A DNA stretch of 64,000 nt from CAVVXX01 sp963707975. GTDB taxonomy: Bacteria > Pseudomonadota > Alphaproteobacteria > Micropepsales > Micropepsaceae. This document shows, piece by piece, positions 62,715 to 64,000 of the stretch. Below the pieces are notes generated by a model that saw only the letters and a list, made by a program, of their open reading frames with translations, had not been told where the DNA came from and did not search any database. The position numbers and the translations under genes were made by a program. The stretch spans positions 2,356,001 to 2,420,000 of the forward strand of contig OY970177.1 of NCBI GenBank assembly GCA_963707975.1. The letters are read 5' to 3'. Each line of letters starts with the position of its first letter. Positions within the stretch are counted from its first letter, which is position 1.

Positions 62715-64000
62715 CAGGCGACTTCGGCGAGGAGCGAGAGCTGGCGGTCTTTGGCGCCACCTTGCGCGTCGGTGGGCTCGATGGGGTAATCGCCGGAGAA
62801 ACAGGCGTCGCAGAATTGCGGCGCGTCCGCCTTGCGCCGCGCTTCGCCCATGGCGCGGTAAAGCCCATCCATCGTGACAAAGGCTAGGCTGTCGGCATTG
62901 ATGAACTTGCGCATGCCTTCGAGGTCGAGCTTGTGGGCAAGCAAATCTTCGCGGTTCGGCGTGTCCACGCCATAGAAACAGGAATTGGTGGTGGGCGGGC
63001 TGGCGATGCGGAAATGCACTTCCGTGGCGCCCGCGTCGCGCACCATCTCGACGATCTTTTTCGAGGTCGTGCCGCGCACGATAGAATCGTCCACCAGCAC
63101 CACGCGTTTGCCTTTCAGCTTCTCGCGATTGGCGATTGTGCTTGAGGCGCACGCCAAGATGCCGGATGGGGTCTGAGGGCTCGATGAAGGTCCGCCCGAC
63201 ATAATGATTGCGAATGATGCCGAGCTCGAAAGGAATGCCCGACTGCGGAGGCAAAGCCCAGCGCCGCCGGCACGCCGGAATCCGGCACGGGCATCACCAT
63301 GTCGGCCTGGGCCGGCGCCTCGCGCGCCAGTTCCTCGCCGATGCGCTTGCGCGTTTCGTAGACATTATGGCCTTCCATCGATGGAATCGGGCCGCGCGAA
63401 ATAAACGAATTCGAAGATGCAGAAGCGGCGCGGCTTGGGCGGGAACGGATGCAGCGATTCGATGCCGTCCTTTGTCACCACAACCATTTCGCCGGGTTCG
63501 ATGTCGCGCACGAATTCCGCGCCGATGATGTCGAGCGCGCAGGTTTCGGAGGCGAGAATATAGGCGCCATCGAGCATGCCCAGCACCAGCGGGCGCACGC
63601 CGAACGGATCGCGCACACCGATCAGCTTTTTGGATGTCAGCGCCACCAGCGAATAGGCGCCCTCCACCTGCTTCAGCGCGTCGATGAGGCGGTCGGCAAT
63701 GGGGCGATAAGAGCTGCGGGCGGCAAGATGGATGATGACTTCGGTGTCGGAGGTGGACTGGAAGATGGCGCCTTCTCTCACCAGCTCCTCGCGCAAGCTG
63801 CGCGCATTGGTGAGATTGCCGTTGTGCGCGATCGCCAAAGCGCCGCCCGACAGATCGGCGAACATGGGCTGGATATTGCGCGTGAGCGAACCGCCCGTGG
63901 TCGAATAGCGCGTGTGGCCGATGGCGTTGGAGCCCTTGAGCTTCGCCGTGTGGCCGTGCTTGCCGAAGATGTCGCCCACCAGGCCCGCATGGCGCTCGGC
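62714..64000 (-). CDS. purF: Amidophosphoribosyltransferase, C-terminal part (start outside window; frame broken three times)
   Basis: PurF makes phosphoribosylamine from PRPP and glutamine, the first step of purine synthesis. The catalytic N-terminal Cys lies beyond 64000. Visible: GHTRYSTTG, IAHNGNLTNA, YFARPDSI-VEGHNVYETRKRIG, SGIPFELGIIRNHYVGRTFI, and the PRPP site VVLVDDSIVRGTTS. Extra bases at 63378, about 63247 and 63135 break the frame; each lies in a conserved stretch and deletion restores it. It ends in overlap with the SDR. Confidence 0.95.

Overview
The window is a 64 kb piece of chromosome from an alphaproteobacterium, GC-rich at roughly 60-65% by eye. The evidence is the gene order (ssb with gyrA, uvrA close by, hda-ppk-ppx, lptF-lptG-lptD-surA-pdxA-ksgA, yicC-gmk, mltG-fabF-acpP-fabG-fabD, rpsF-rpsR-rplI, bamB-der) and two SOS boxes of the alphaproteobacterial GTTC-N7-GTTC type in front of ssb and uvrA. 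Genus cannot be fixed from sequence alone. A free-living heterotroph related to Rhizomicrobium/Micropepsaceae is a guess only.

Layout. 1-5.6 kb, minus strand: gyrA (3' end outside the window), a trypsin-like lipoprotein, LexA-controlled ssb, then an AT-richer P-loop kinase, a DUF1801 protein and an OafA-type acyltransferase. 5.7-9.6 kb, plus strand: LexA-controlled uvrA and an AT-rich HEPN-like orphan. 9.6-16.9 kb: MFS exporter, two paralogous membrane proteins, trmFO, NDUFAF6-like protein, PuuD-like membrane protein, Cys-rich outer-membrane barrel candidate. 17-22 kb, minus strand: tatA-tatB-tatC-serS-pcm-nlpD-like and yajC. 22-25 kb: orphan ABC ATPase and a patch of small, mostly secreted or zinc-binding proteins. 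25-34.4 kb: ppx, ppk, hda, CDP-alcohol phosphatidyltransferase and DUF2066 (minus), then purM-purN-gpx-ParB-like (plus). 34.5-38.5 kb: GIY-YIG, ndk, aquaporin, NIPSNAP, holC, pepA. 38.7-46.5 kb, plus strand: LPS export and outer-membrane biogenesis genes (lptF, lptG, lptD, surA) running into pdxA and ksgA. 46.5-52.5 kb, minus strand: gmk, yicC, mltG and the fatty-acid cluster fabF-acpP-fabG-fabD. 52.8-64 kb: DUF992, ribosomal proteins S6-S18-L9, hydroxylase, panB, YfgM-like, bamB, der, an ABC-2 exporter pair, then an SDR and purF on the minus strand running off the window.

Functionally this is mostly housekeeping: DNA repair and replication, envelope construction, protein export, purine synthesis and fatty-acid synthesis, much of it in tightly overlapping operons (ATGA or GTGA junctions). 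Accessory-looking genes sit between ssb and uvrA, just after uvrA, and at 23.5-25.1 kb.

Two window-scale observations stand out. First, 25 frame breaks fall in gyrA, uvrA, ppk, fabF, acpP, fabG, fabD, rpsF, an SDR and purF. Twenty-three look like single-base insertions, and restoring them gives normal full-length proteins. They are clustered and most likely assembly or basecalling errors, so these genes are annotated as intact in the organism. Second, serS carries an insert of about 70 codons inside a markedly AT-richer tract. No tRNA, rRNA, CRISPR array, transposase or prophage was seen.
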